Assembly (NCBI GenBank): GCA_027063295.1
Contig: JAMORZ010000034.1
Span: 1 to 16,610, forward strand
Direction: 5' to 3'
DNA from: Sulfurimonas sp.
GTDB lineage: Bacteria; Campylobacterota; Campylobacteria; Campylobacterales; Sulfurimonadaceae
Length of the DNA stretch: 16,610 bases
In this document: piece after piece, positions 1-5,823 of the stretch
How the letters are laid out: every line of letters begins with the position of its first letter
Position numbering within the stretch: the first letter of the stretch is position 1
Notes under the pieces: model-generated
Told to the model about the DNA's origin: nothing
Seen by the model: only the letters and a program-made list of their open reading frames with translations
The model's database searches: none
Program-made: the position numbers and the translations under genes

Positions 1-152
1 TGCGTTTAAAAGATAATGTAGATGCGATGGAAAAAGAGATAGCAGAGCTTCGCCATGAGGTGCAACAAGCAAAAAATGCTCACTCAGTAGCACCAGAAAA
101 AGCACTTGTGACTAAAAAATCTATCTATGAGATGGTGATCTTTGAAGAGTAG
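1..152 (+). CDS. 3' end of an unidentified gene (charged, coiled-coil-like C-terminus)
   Basis: The reading frame is open from the window edge (first full codon at position 3) to a TAG at 150-152 and gives about 49 C-terminal residues. They are rich in Glu, Lys and Ala with a helical, coiled-coil-like run (KDNVDAMEKEIAELRHEV), followed by a short linker and the ending SIYEMVIFEE. This resembles the tail of a small structural or regulatory protein, but too little is visible to name it. It converges on murA: only 7 bp separate the two stop codons, and the TAG lies inside a perfect hairpin. The start and any catalytic domain are outside the window. Confidence 0.6.
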   Translation, partial: RLKDNVDAMEKEIAELRHEVQQAKNAHSVAPEKALVTKKSIYEMVIFEE

Positions 153-167
153 AGCTTCTCTACTCTT
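145..167. terminator. Bidirectional hairpin covering one stop codon and part of the other
   Basis: The arms AAGAGTAGAG (145-154) and CTCTACTCTT (158-167) are perfect reverse complements (10 bp) around a 3-nt CTT loop. The TAG of the left gene (150-152) is wholly in the left arm. The murA stop (complement of 160-162) is in the right arm. No long U-tract follows on either strand, so intrinsic termination would be weak. The structure could equally act as a 3'-end stabiliser or a barrier between converging polymerases. The hairpin is seen directly; the function is inferred. Confidence 0.55.
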
Positions 168-1422
168 GTAAACGTGCTACTTTTGCTCCGACACCTTCAA
201 GTTTTTTTTCTAAGTTGTCATACCCTCTATCTAAATGATAGATACGATGAATGTTTGTTTCCCCTTTGGCAATAAGAGCTGCAAGTACTAGTGCTGAGGA
301 AGCACGAAGATCTGTTGCCATTACATCTGTACCACTTAAAGGTGTTTTACCATGAACAGTAGCAGTATGTCCATTGAGTGAGATATCTGCACCCATACGC
401 TGCAGTTCACTCACATGCATAAAACGGTTTTCAAAGAGTCTCTCTTCGATGATGGAAACACCATCAGCTTGTGTTGCAAGTGCCATAAACTGAGCTTGCA
501 TATCTGTTGGAAACGCAGGGTATTCTTGAGTGATAATTTTTACAGGTTTGAGTTGAGATGTTGGATGGATGGTGATACTCTCTTCTGTTATGCTAAAACT
601 GTTACCCATCTCTTCAAGTTTTGCAATCACTGCACCAAGATGATTGGGTTCTACCTTTGTAAGTGTAATCTCAGAGTTTGTAATTGCACCTGCACACAGA
701 TATGTTCCAGCCTCAATACGATCAGGGATGATGCTAAACTCTTCAATGTTAAGAAGTTCTCCATCAGTTCCTTGAATCTTTAAAACAGCAGTACCTATCC
801 CCTCAATAGTAACACCACTTTTAGATAACACTTCACACAGTTGTACAACCTCTGGTTCACGTGCGGCATTGATGATAGTTGTTTGCCCTTTTGCGAGTGC
901 TGCTGCCATTACAATATTTGCTGTGCCTGTAACTGTTATCTTATCAAAGATAATTTCACATCCAACAAGTCCATTTGGTGTTGTTGCTTCTATGTAACCA
1001 GCTTTGATATCTATCTTTGCACCCATTTGCTCAAGTGCCTTGAGATGAAGATCGATAGGGCGTTGCCCTATAGCACATCCACCAGGAAGTGAAACTTCAC
1101 AATGCCCAAAACGAGCTAAGATTGGACCTAGAACTAAGATAGAAGCTCGCATCGTTTTAACGATATCATAGGTTGCTTTGGTTTTATCCATTGTAGTTGT
1201 ATTGATGATAGTTTCTTGTGTGTCAAAATGACATGAAGAGCCCATTTTTGAAAGAAGCTTTAAGAGGGTTTTGATATCTGCAACATCTGGAAGATTGTTG
1301 ATTTTGACCTCATTATTTGCGAGTATTGCCATCGCGATAAGTGGAAGAGATGCATTCTTAGCACCCGATATTTGTATATTGCCATGTAGTGAATCTACAC
1401 CTTGAATTTTTAAATAGTCCAT
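160..1422 (-). CDS. murA: UDP-N-acetylglucosamine 1-carboxyvinyltransferase (MurA)
   Basis: MurA catalyses the first committed step of peptidoglycan synthesis, transferring enolpyruvate from PEP to UDP-GlcNAc in the cytoplasm. The 420-residue length is normal for the family. Conserved features are the N-terminal SGAKNAS with Lys22, Arg92, the active-site loop GGCAIGQRP with the catalytic cysteine at 116, the FPTDMQAQ segment carrying the conserved Asp, and LRASSALVLA near the C-terminus. Because Cys116 is present rather than Asp, the enzyme is predicted to be fosfomycin-sensitive at this residue. The start ATG (complement of 1420-1422) has AAAGAGA upstream and a TATAAT -10 box 32 bp away (complement of 1455-1460). 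It is transcribed away from the plus-strand operon and converges on the gene at the left edge. Confidence 0.97.
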   Translation of the reverse strand: MDYLKIQGVDSLHGNIQISGAKNASLPLIAMAILANNEVKINNLPDVADIKTLLKLLSKMGSSCHFDTQETIINTTTMDKTKATYDIVKTMRASILVLGPILARFGHCEVSLPGGCAIGQRPIDLHLKALEQMGAKIDIKAGYIEATTPNGLVGCEIIFDKITVTGTANIVMAAALAKGQTTIINAAREPEVVQLCEVLSKSGVTIEGIGTAVLKIQGTDGELLNIEEFSIIPDRIEAGTYLCAGAITNSEITLTKVEPNHLGAVIAKLEEMGNSFSITEESITIHPTSQLKPVKIITQEYPAFPTDMQAQFMALATQADGVSIIEERLFENRFMHVSELQRMGADISLNGHTATVHGKTPLSGTDVMATDLRASSALVLAALIAKGETNIHRIYHLDRGYDNLEKKLEGVGAKVARLQE

Positions 1423-1454
1423 AATTCTCTTTGAGTTCTTAATTAATAAATGAC

Positions 1455-1460
1455 ATTATA
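1455..1460 (-). promoter_or_regulatory. -10 box of the murA promoter
   Basis: The complement reads TATAAT followed by G. There is no recognisable -35 box 17 bp further upstream (complement CAAAAA), which is usual for sigma-70 promoters in Campylobacterota, where an AT-rich upstream region replaces it. The predicted start near 1448 gives a leader of about 26 nt. Confidence 0.7.
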
Positions 1461-1484
1461 GCCAATTATTTATTTTATTTTTGA

Positions 1485-1490
1485 TATACT
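1485..1490 (+). promoter_or_regulatory. -10 box of the promoter for the operon starting at 1512
   Basis: TATACT follows a T-rich stretch (1468-1482), the pattern of epsilonproteobacterial sigma-70 promoters. The predicted start near 1497 leaves a short leader carrying the Shine-Dalgarno AAGGA at 1502-1506, six bases before the ATG at 1512. Confidence 0.6.
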
Positions 1491-1511
1491 TTTATATTAA
1501 TAAGGAAAAAT

Positions 1512-1940
1512 ATGAGTTCAGCATTAGATAGATTGAAAAATTTGACAAATAAAATCTCAAGTTATGAGATGGCTAGAAAAGAGAATCTAAAAGTTTTAAG
1601 AAACCTTTTTAGCGAGATAGGTATCGATAAAAAAGTAGAAGTGTTTGAGGATATTTTTTCTTTTAAAGCGATAAATCTCTCGGGTGCATCACTCCTTGCT
1701 GAAAATCTTGGTGAGATTAAAGAGGGAAAATATCTTCAAATCCTTGCGATTAGTTATGATAAAGATGCTGCTGTGAAAAGTAAAAATATATCTTTGGCAT
1801 ATTTTGGAAGAGTGGAAAATGTAGATACACTTTTAAAAGATAAGGTGGTAGAATTTATTATCCGTTATAGGTTTGAAAAGAGTTTTATGACCTTAGAACA
1901 TTATTATGGGATGTTGGAAGATTTTAAAACTTATGAATAG
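1512..1940 (+). CDS. Conserved-looking hypothetical soluble protein, 142 aa
   Basis: I do not recognise this protein. It has no signal peptide or membrane segment. It is mixed alpha/beta in composition, with a charged helical N-terminus (about residues 1-35), a central strand-rich part (about 40-100, including LQILAISYDKD) and a C-terminal segment containing FEKSFMTLEHYYGM. The start is well supported by AAGGA at 1502-1506. Its stop TAG (1938-1940) overlaps the ATG of the next gene (1933), so the two are probably translationally coupled. It opens a five-gene string ending in rsmD. The context gives no clear function, and lineage-specific conservation could be tested by homology search. Confidence 0.8.
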   Translation: MSSALDRLKNLTNKISSYEMARKENLKVLRNLFSEIGIDKKVEVFEDIFSFKAINLSGASLLAENLGEIKEGKYLQILAISYDKDAAVKSKNISLAYFGRVENVDTLLKDKVVEFIIRYRFEKSFMTLEHYYGMLEDFKTYE

Positions 1941-2475
1941 ATTTTTTCTTCTTTTATGGATCTTTTGGTTAGCTTATGTCGTTTTTTGGAGTTTTGTACT
2001 TGGCTCTTTATTGGCAACAGTGATAACACTCTTTTTATACATAAGATCTGGTATGCCTGAGTTTACTGATGCTGTTGTATATGCTTTGTTGGATGTTGGT
2101 CATTTTCTTTTTATGATAACGTACAATATTGCATTGTTAATTGTTTTGTTTCTTAGTATCAAACAACTATTTAAAAGATGTTTTGATCGATGGCGTTTAG
2201 AACTTATAGGTTGTCTTGAATATAAAACAGTTTTAAGTGATATTGGTTATGGCGATTTGATCCATATTTGGAGAAGATGGATGATGTATCTTGTATGGTT
2301 TAGTGCTTTTTTTATGATTGTCAATTTGATATTTAGTAAGGTGTTTGGAGAGTTTCATTCTGTATTTGAATGGTTTGATATTTATCACCTTTATTCATAT
2401 ATTGCGATTGGGGGATTTTTTGCATTGCGACAAATAACAATAAACTCGAAGTATGTAAAGGTAAAATCATGTTGA
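1933..2475 (+). CDS. Hypothetical integral membrane protein, 180 aa
   Basis: I prefer the ATG at 1933 (MNRFFLLLWI) over an in-frame ATG at 1906. GGAAG lies about 12 bases upstream, and the 1933 start gives the classic short overlap with the preceding stop, while 1906 would add an implausible MGCWKILKL extension. Hydrophobic segments lie near residues 4-36, 56-78, 116-136 and 152-167, suggesting about four transmembrane helices with a basic cytoplasmic loop around 80-115. There are no catalytic motifs and I do not recognise the family. It overlaps the downstream exonuclease homologue by 7 bp (ATG at 2469, TGA at 2473-2475), consistent with a polycistronic transcript. Confidence 0.75.
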   Translation: MNRFFLLLWIFWLAYVVFWSFVLGSLLATVITLFLYIRSGMPEFTDAVVYALLDVGHFLFMITYNIALLIVLFLSIKQLFKRCFDRWRLELIGCLEYKTVLSDIGYGDLIHIWRRWMMYLVWFSAFFMIVNLIFSKVFGEFHSVFEWFDIYHLYSYIAIGGFFALRQITINSKYVKVKSC

Positions 2476-3182
2476 TTTTTTTAGATCTTGAAACAACAGG
2501 AGTTTCTGCTGAGGACTTTATCTGTTCTGTGGCACTATTACATGAGAAGACTTGTCTGCACTCTTTTGTTAATGAAGCAAAAAAAATATCTTCAGAAGCA
2601 TCATCTAAGCATAATATTACGAATGAGATGATAGCATCTGCACCAATTTTTAAAAAGAGTGAGATCGCTCAATATCTTGAGCAATATAACAAACAAGAGT
2701 ATACATTGATAGTGCATAATCTTCCATTTATTATGGAAAAACTTCAAATGAGCTCTTTTGTATGGCAAGGTGATGTAATAGATACAAAAAGAGTTATACG
2801 ACATTTGATGCAAGAGTGTGATTATTTCTCCTTGGAGTACCTGAGATATGAACTAAAACTTTATAAAAATGAGCCAAAGATTTTTCAAGACTATGGAATC
2901 AAAGATGCTATATGTACTCAAAAAGCTTTACAAGATGTTGTAGTTATAAAAAGTTTATATCAGTATCTTTTAGATTATGCTTCATTAGAGAAGATGAAGT
3001 CACTTAGTTTTGAGCCTGTTTTGATCGAAAAATTACCTTTTGGAAAGTACAAAGGGCATTATATAGAAGAGGTTTTTTTAGAAGATCGTGCATATTTGGT
3101 TTGGTTGCTGCAAAATAGTGTTTCGCTTGATGAAGATTTAGAGTATAGTTTACAATATTACTTAGAGAAGGAAAGTGTATGA
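2469..3182 (+). CDS. DEDD-type 3'-5' exonuclease homologue with ExoX-like C-terminal domain; active site altered
   Basis: The N-terminus LIFLDLETTG is the Exo I motif of DnaQ/RNase T-type exonucleases, with metal ligands Asp6 and Glu8. The Exo II region reads HNLPFIME (83-90): the Asp expected after Phe is Ile88. The Exo III region reads DYGIKDA (141-147), so the His expected five residues before Asp146 in the DEDDh class is Asp141. Tyr142 would instead fit the YxxxD pattern of the DEDDy class. Residues about 189-216 (LPFGKYKGHYIEEVF..YLVWLL) match the small C-terminal domain of exodeoxyribonuclease X-like proteins. Start support is AAAGG at 2457-2461. The fold is fairly certain. Whether it is a nuclease, a nucleic-acid-binding remnant or a divergent active enzyme is not. 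Confidence 0.8.
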   Translation: MLIFLDLETTGVSAEDFICSVALLHEKTCLHSFVNEAKKISSEASSKHNITNEMIASAPIFKKSEIAQYLEQYNKQEYTLIVHNLPFIMEKLQMSSFVWQGDVIDTKRVIRHLMQECDYFSLEYLRYELKLYKNEPKIFQDYGIKDAICTQKALQDVVVIKSLYQYLLDYASLEKMKSLSFEPVLIEKLPFGKYKGHYIEEVFLEDRAYLVWLLQNSVSLDEDLEYSLQYYLEKESV

Positions 3183-3529
3183 AAGTAGCTGTTGAATGTC
3201 ATTCTCCATTGTTACAAAAATCGTTAGAAATATTTTTAGAAAAGTATCTAAGTTCAACAAAAAAATGTGATATAGTAGTGAGAGATAAAGAGTGTTTGGA
3301 TGATAAAAAATGTTTTTATATCTCTAGTAAAGAGGGTGCAGATCTGATGAAACCTTTTTCAAAATCGCAACTTATCTTAGCCCTTGAAAAAAGATATAAA
3401 CAAATCTCAAAGAATCTTCAAGAAGATGATGGAGTTGATTTTTCAATCTTGGAAAAAAGGATTGAACAATTAACACAAGAGTATCAGGCAAATATTTTAA
3501 AAGCGGTGAAGGCGTTTTATGGGAAGTAG
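3179..3529 (+). CDS. Small hypothetical protein, possibly a degenerate receiver-like domain, 116 aa
   Basis: The start ATG overlaps the previous stop by 4 bp (ATGA) and has AAGGA at 3168-3172. The N-terminus (MKVAVECHSPLLQKSLEIFL) and the segment MKPFSKSQLILAL (57-69) recall the first helix-strand and the Lys-Pro-Phe region of response-regulator receiver domains. There is no convincing phospho-acceptor Asp, and the middle is shortened. Residues about 70-110 are helical and highly charged. It lies between the exonuclease homologue and rsmD and overlaps rsmD by 11 bp. The receiver similarity is my inference from pattern only; an unrelated small alpha/beta protein is equally possible. Confidence 0.7.
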   Translation: MKVAVECHSPLLQKSLEIFLEKYLSSTKKCDIVVRDKECLDDKKCFYISSKEGADLMKPFSKSQLILALEKRYKQISKNLQEDDGVDFSILEKRIEQLTQEYQANILKAVKAFYGK

Positions 3530-4106
3530 ATTAACTAAAAAAATTATTGCAGGAAAGTATAAAGGTAAAGAGTTGCTTTTACCATCAAAAACAACAACAC
3601 GCAGTTCCAAAGCGATTGTGTTGGAATCTTTTTTTAACACATTGCAGTTTGATATTGTAGACAGTTGTTTTGTTGAGGTTTTTTCAGGAAGTGGATCGAT
3701 AGGGCTTGAAGCACTCAGTCGAGGTGCAAAAAAGATCTATTTTATGGAAAAAGATAAAGATGCTCTAAAAACACTTAAAAAAAATATTGCACAGACAGAT
3801 CCCTCATTGTGTGAAATTTTTGGAGGGGATAGCTTTATCAATATCTCCTCTGTTGTAGCAAGACTTAAAAAAAGTGGTGAAGATGCTTATTTTTATATAG
3901 ATCCCCCTTTTAGTGTTCGTGAAGGGATGGAAGATATCTATGAAAAGATGGTAAAACTTATCGAAAATCTTCCCAAAGAATGTGTCAAGATGATCATCAT
4001 AGAACATATGACAGGGCTTGAACTGGCACAACAGATAGGTGTATATGAAAAGAAAAAATCCAAGAAATTTGGTAAAACAACCCTCACATACTATGATGTG
4101 GAATAA
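3519..4106 (+). CDS. rsmD: 16S rRNA (guanine966-N2)-methyltransferase RsmD
   Basis: RsmD transfers a methyl group from S-adenosylmethionine to N2 of G966 in 16S rRNA during small-subunit assembly. The 195-residue protein has the N-terminal IAGKYKGKELLLP strand, the SAM-binding motif I VEVFSGSGSIGLEALSRGA (52-70), the acidic residue Glu77 after the second strand, and the catalytic motif YIDPPF (126-131), a DPPF variant of the usual DPPY/F. The usual RPT near residue 28 is replaced by TRSS. The start has AAGG at 3509-3512 and overlaps the upstream gene by 11 bp. Its last two codons and stop contain the upstream half of the sigma-54 promoter for flgI. Confidence 0.93.
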   Translation: MGSRLTKKIIAGKYKGKELLLPSKTTTRSSKAIVLESFFNTLQFDIVDSCFVEVFSGSGSIGLEALSRGAKKIYFMEKDKDALKTLKKNIAQTDPSLCEIFGGDSFINISSVVARLKKSGEDAYFYIDPPFSVREGMEDIYEKMVKLIENLPKECVKMIIIEHMTGLELAQQIGVYEKKKSKKFGKTTLTYYDVE

Positions 4107-4114
4107 TCTTTGCT
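4099..4114 (+). promoter_or_regulatory. Sigma-54 (RpoN) promoter for flgI
   Basis: TGGAATAATCTTTGCT has the invariant GG (4100-4101) and GC (4112-4113) at the sigma-54 -24/-12 spacing, with TTGCT at the -12 element as in Campylobacter RpoN promoters. It overlaps the rsmD stop codon (4104-4106) and precedes flgI. Rod, ring and hook genes are typically RpoN-dependent in Campylobacter and Helicobacter. The predicted transcription start is about 4125, leaving a 20-nt leader with Shine-Dalgarno AAGGA at 4133-4137. Confidence 0.8.
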
Positions 4115-4119
4115 AAATG

Positions 4120-4136
4120 CCTTGTATAATGCAAGG
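4120..4136 (+). other. Small inverted repeat over the flgI ribosome-binding site
   Basis: CCTTG (4120-4124) and CAAGG (4132-4136) are perfect complements around a 7-nt TATAATG loop. The right arm overlaps the Shine-Dalgarno AAGGA (4133-4137). The left arm lies immediately before the predicted sigma-54 start (about 4125), so only read-through RNA from rsmD could form the stem. The repeat is seen directly; the regulatory role is inferred. Confidence 0.4.
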
Positions 4137-4144
4137 ATGAGGCA

Positions 4145-5191
4145 ATGAGATATTTACTACTTTTAACACTTTTTTTATCATCTCTTTATGCAACAAAGAT
4201 TAATGATGTATCTTCTATTGTCGGGGTTCGGGAGAATCAACTCATTGGGTACTCTTTGGTTGTTGGTCTAAAAAAGACAGGGGATGGAACTACATCAAAA
4301 TTTACACTTCAATCGATTGCCAATATGCTCAAAGCGATGAATATCGATATGAGAGCAGTTGATATCAAATCAAAAAATGTTGCAGCAGTTGTTGTAACGG
4401 CTACAATGAAACCTTTTGCAAGACAGGGTGATAAGTTTGATATCACAGTTTCATCTATCGGTGATGCAAAGTCACTTGAGGGTGGAACACTTCTTATGAC
4501 ACCACTTAAAGGGGTCGATGGAAAGATTTATGCTTTAGCACAAGGCTCGGTCAGTATTGGTGGAAGAAACCTTCGTGGGGCAGGAACAGAGTCTCACCCA
4601 ACAACAGGTATTGTTTTTGAGGGTGGTATTATTGAGCGTGAGATCAATATTGATCTTTTTCATCAAGAGTATGCGATGCTCTCTCTAAAAGAGCAGGGAT
4701 TTAAAAACGCAGTTGCAATTCAAAAGGCTATCAATGGATACTATAACACTCAAGTAGCTGTTGCTCTTGATTCAAGAAGTATCAAACTAAAACGTCCACA
4801 AAATCGTTCGATGATCGAATTTTTAGCAGAGATTCAAGAGATTGAGATGCAATACAAGGCAAAAAGTAGAATTGTTATCAATGAAAGAACAGGAACTATT
4901 GTTGCTGGTGTTGAGATAGAGATCAAACCAATTATCTTAACACATGGTGATATAACGATTAAGATTGTAGAAAATAAAGATGTTGCACAACCAGCAGGAT
5001 CTGTAGTAGTTGATAAAAATCTCGTAATTGGTCTCAATGAAAATGAGATATATACAAAAGAGGGAACAACAACTGTTGCAAACCTTGTGCGTTCACTTCA
5101 AAAACTTGGAGCAACTCCAAAAGATATAATCTCTATTTTAGAGGCAATGAAAAGTGCAGGAAGTATCTCTGCTGATTTAAAGGTGATATAA
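4145..5191 (+). CDS. flgI: Flagellar P-ring protein FlgI
   Basis: FlgI polymerises in the periplasm into the P-ring, the bushing around the flagellar rod in the peptidoglycan layer. The 348-residue length is typical. A cleavable signal peptide is clear (MRYLLLLTLFLSSLYA), and the mature protein begins near TKINDVSSIVGV. Family hallmarks are the N-terminal NQLIGYSLVVGLKKTGDGT, the MKPFARQGDKFDITVSSIGDA region and LEGGTLLMTPLKGVDG. The C-terminus TPKDIISILEAMKSAGSISADLKVI is typical of FlgI. The Shine-Dalgarno is AAGGA at 4133-4137. It heads the flagellar block and is probably transcribed from the sigma-54 promoter at 4099-4114. The downstream rod-binding gene starts one base after its stop. 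Confidence 0.97.
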   Translation: MRYLLLLTLFLSSLYATKINDVSSIVGVRENQLIGYSLVVGLKKTGDGTTSKFTLQSIANMLKAMNIDMRAVDIKSKNVAAVVVTATMKPFARQGDKFDITVSSIGDAKSLEGGTLLMTPLKGVDGKIYALAQGSVSIGGRNLRGAGTESHPTTGIVFEGGIIEREINIDLFHQEYAMLSLKEQGFKNAVAIQKAINGYYNTQVAVALDSRSIKLKRPQNRSMIEFLAEIQEIEMQYKAKSRIVINERTGTIVAGVEIEIKPIILTHGDITIKIVENKDVAQPAGSVVVDKNLVIGLNENEIYTKEGTTTVANLVRSLQKLGATPKDIISILEAMKSAGSISADLKVI

Positions 5192-5192
5192 G

Positions 5193-5498
5193 ATGGGTTA
5201 TTTTGGTTTAAATTCTATTGGAACACAAAGCGCGGCAATAGATGCACAACAAAATATTCCTAAGATTGATGAAAATGCTCAAGAAGATGCACTACGTGAG
5301 CAAACAGATGCTTTTGAATCTGTGATCATCAAGATGATGCTTGATAATGCTATGAAAGATGAGAAAAATCTTTTTTCATCTCAAAATGATCCTGGAGACA
5401 AGATATATAAATCGATGTATCGAGATGAACTAAGTAAAGTAAGTGCAGGGAGTTTTGGATTTTCAGAGATGCTTTATGAGTATCTTAGTAGGAAATAG
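5193..5498 (+). CDS. flgJ: FlgJ-like rod-binding protein without hydrolase domain
   Basis: This 101-residue protein corresponds to the N-terminal rod-binding/rod-cap domain of FlgJ: a helical region with LREQTDAFESVIIKMMLDNAMKD (about 34-56) followed by DKIYKSMYRDELSKVSAGSFG. The C-terminal peptidoglycan-hydrolase domain found in enterobacterial FlgJ is absent, as in other Campylobacterota with split FlgJ. The protein is presumably exported without a Sec signal peptide and caps the growing rod in the periplasm, while a separate enzyme opens the cell wall. The ATG lies one base after the flgI stop, with AAGGTG inside the flgI end, indicating coupled translation. The symbol denotes homology to the FlgJ N-terminal domain only. 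Confidence 0.88.
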   Translation: MGYFGLNSIGTQSAAIDAQQNIPKIDENAQEDALREQTDAFESVIIKMMLDNAMKDEKNLFSSQNDPGDKIYKSMYRDELSKVSAGSFGFSEMLYEYLSRK

Positions 5499-5520
5499 TG
5501 AAGTTTTTGTAAAGAAAAGC

Positions 5521-5548
5521 TAACTAATTTAGCCATTTTGTCGATGTA
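5521..5548 (+). promoter_or_regulatory. Candidate sigma-28 (FliA) promoter upstream of flgM
   Basis: TAACTAAT (5521-5528) and GTCGATGT (5541-5548) resemble TAAAGTTT and GCCGATAA at the standard spacing (21 bases from the first T to the C of CGAT). The CGAT core is exact; the -35 half is imperfect. FlgM genes in Campylobacter are known to use a sigma-28 promoter, so the position is sensible. Confidence 0.5.
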
Positions 5549-5549
5549 G

Positions 5550-5567
5550 TAGTATGGTAAAATACTA
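5550..5567 (+). other. Inverted repeat in the flgM leader
   Basis: TAGTAT (5550-5555) and ATACTA (5562-5567) are perfect complements around GGTAAA, just before the Shine-Dalgarno AAAAGGA. It overlaps a possible sigma-70 -10 box and the expected sigma-28 start (about 5555). It could be an operator or a leader hairpin, and chance is possible in DNA this AT-rich. Confidence 0.35.
5555..5563 (+). promoter_or_regulatory. Candidate extended -10 sigma-70 promoter of flgM
   Basis: TGGTAAAAT matches the extended -10 form TGnTATAAT with one mismatch, 27 bases before the flgM ATG. It would give basal flgM expression in addition to the candidate sigma-28 promoter upstream. There is no -35 box. Confidence 0.4.
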
Positions 5568-5589
5568 AATGATCACAAAAGGACGGATT

Positions 5590-5799
5590 ATGATCTCTCA
5601 AACAAATACTTCAGCTCTAAGGAGTGCTTATACGAGCAACCTTACAGAATCTAAAACATCAAGGAACAGTGGTGCTACAACTGTCTCAAAACAGGGTGAT
5701 TTGAGTAAAGTAGAACAACTAAAAGAATCTATCGCTTCAGGTGAATATAAGGTAGATTTAGAGGCACTCTCACAAAAGATCGCGCAAGAGTTGCTGTAG
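5590..5799 (+). CDS. flgM: Anti-sigma-28 factor FlgM
   Basis: FlgM binds and inhibits FliA (sigma-28) until the hook-basal body is complete, linking late flagellar gene expression to assembly. I chose the ATG at 5590 (69 residues) because AAAAGGA (5577-5583) sits six bases upstream. An in-frame ATG at 5569 would add MITKGRI and has no ribosome-binding site. The N-terminus is Ser/Thr/Asn-rich and probably disordered. The C-terminal half (KVEQLKESIASGEYKVDLEA) has the helical, sigma-binding FlgM pattern with a conserved GxYxVD-like core. It sits between the rod-binding gene and flgN, the order I recall from Campylobacter. Candidate sigma-28 and sigma-70 promoters lie directly upstream. Confidence 0.88.
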   Translation: MISQTNTSALRSAYTSNLTESKTSRNSGATTVSKQGDLSKVEQLKESIASGEYKVDLEALSQKIAQELL

Positions 5800-5823
5800 A
5801 AATTTAATACACAGGGGTTTGTT

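Noticed and set aside
415..783. Plus-strand open frame within murA encoding a Cys-rich protein
   Set aside because: It is opposite the strongly conserved MurA coding sequence, has no ribosome-binding site, and its composition follows from the complementary codons.
1906..1932. Longer N-terminus for the membrane protein starting at 1906
   Set aside because: It adds a non-conserved-looking MGCWKILKL and deepens the overlap with the upstream gene; the ATG at 1933 has the normal short overlap.
4125..4130. TATAAT just upstream of flgI read as a sigma-70 -10 box
   Set aside because: A start 6-8 bases downstream would fall inside the Shine-Dalgarno AAGGA (4133-4137) and remove it. The sigma-54 elements just upstream fit better.
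5519..5533. GCTAA/TTAGC hairpin after the FlgJ-like gene as a terminator
   Set aside because: Only 5 AT-rich pairs and no real U-tract. It overlaps the candidate sigma-28 -35 element, so it is more likely incidental.
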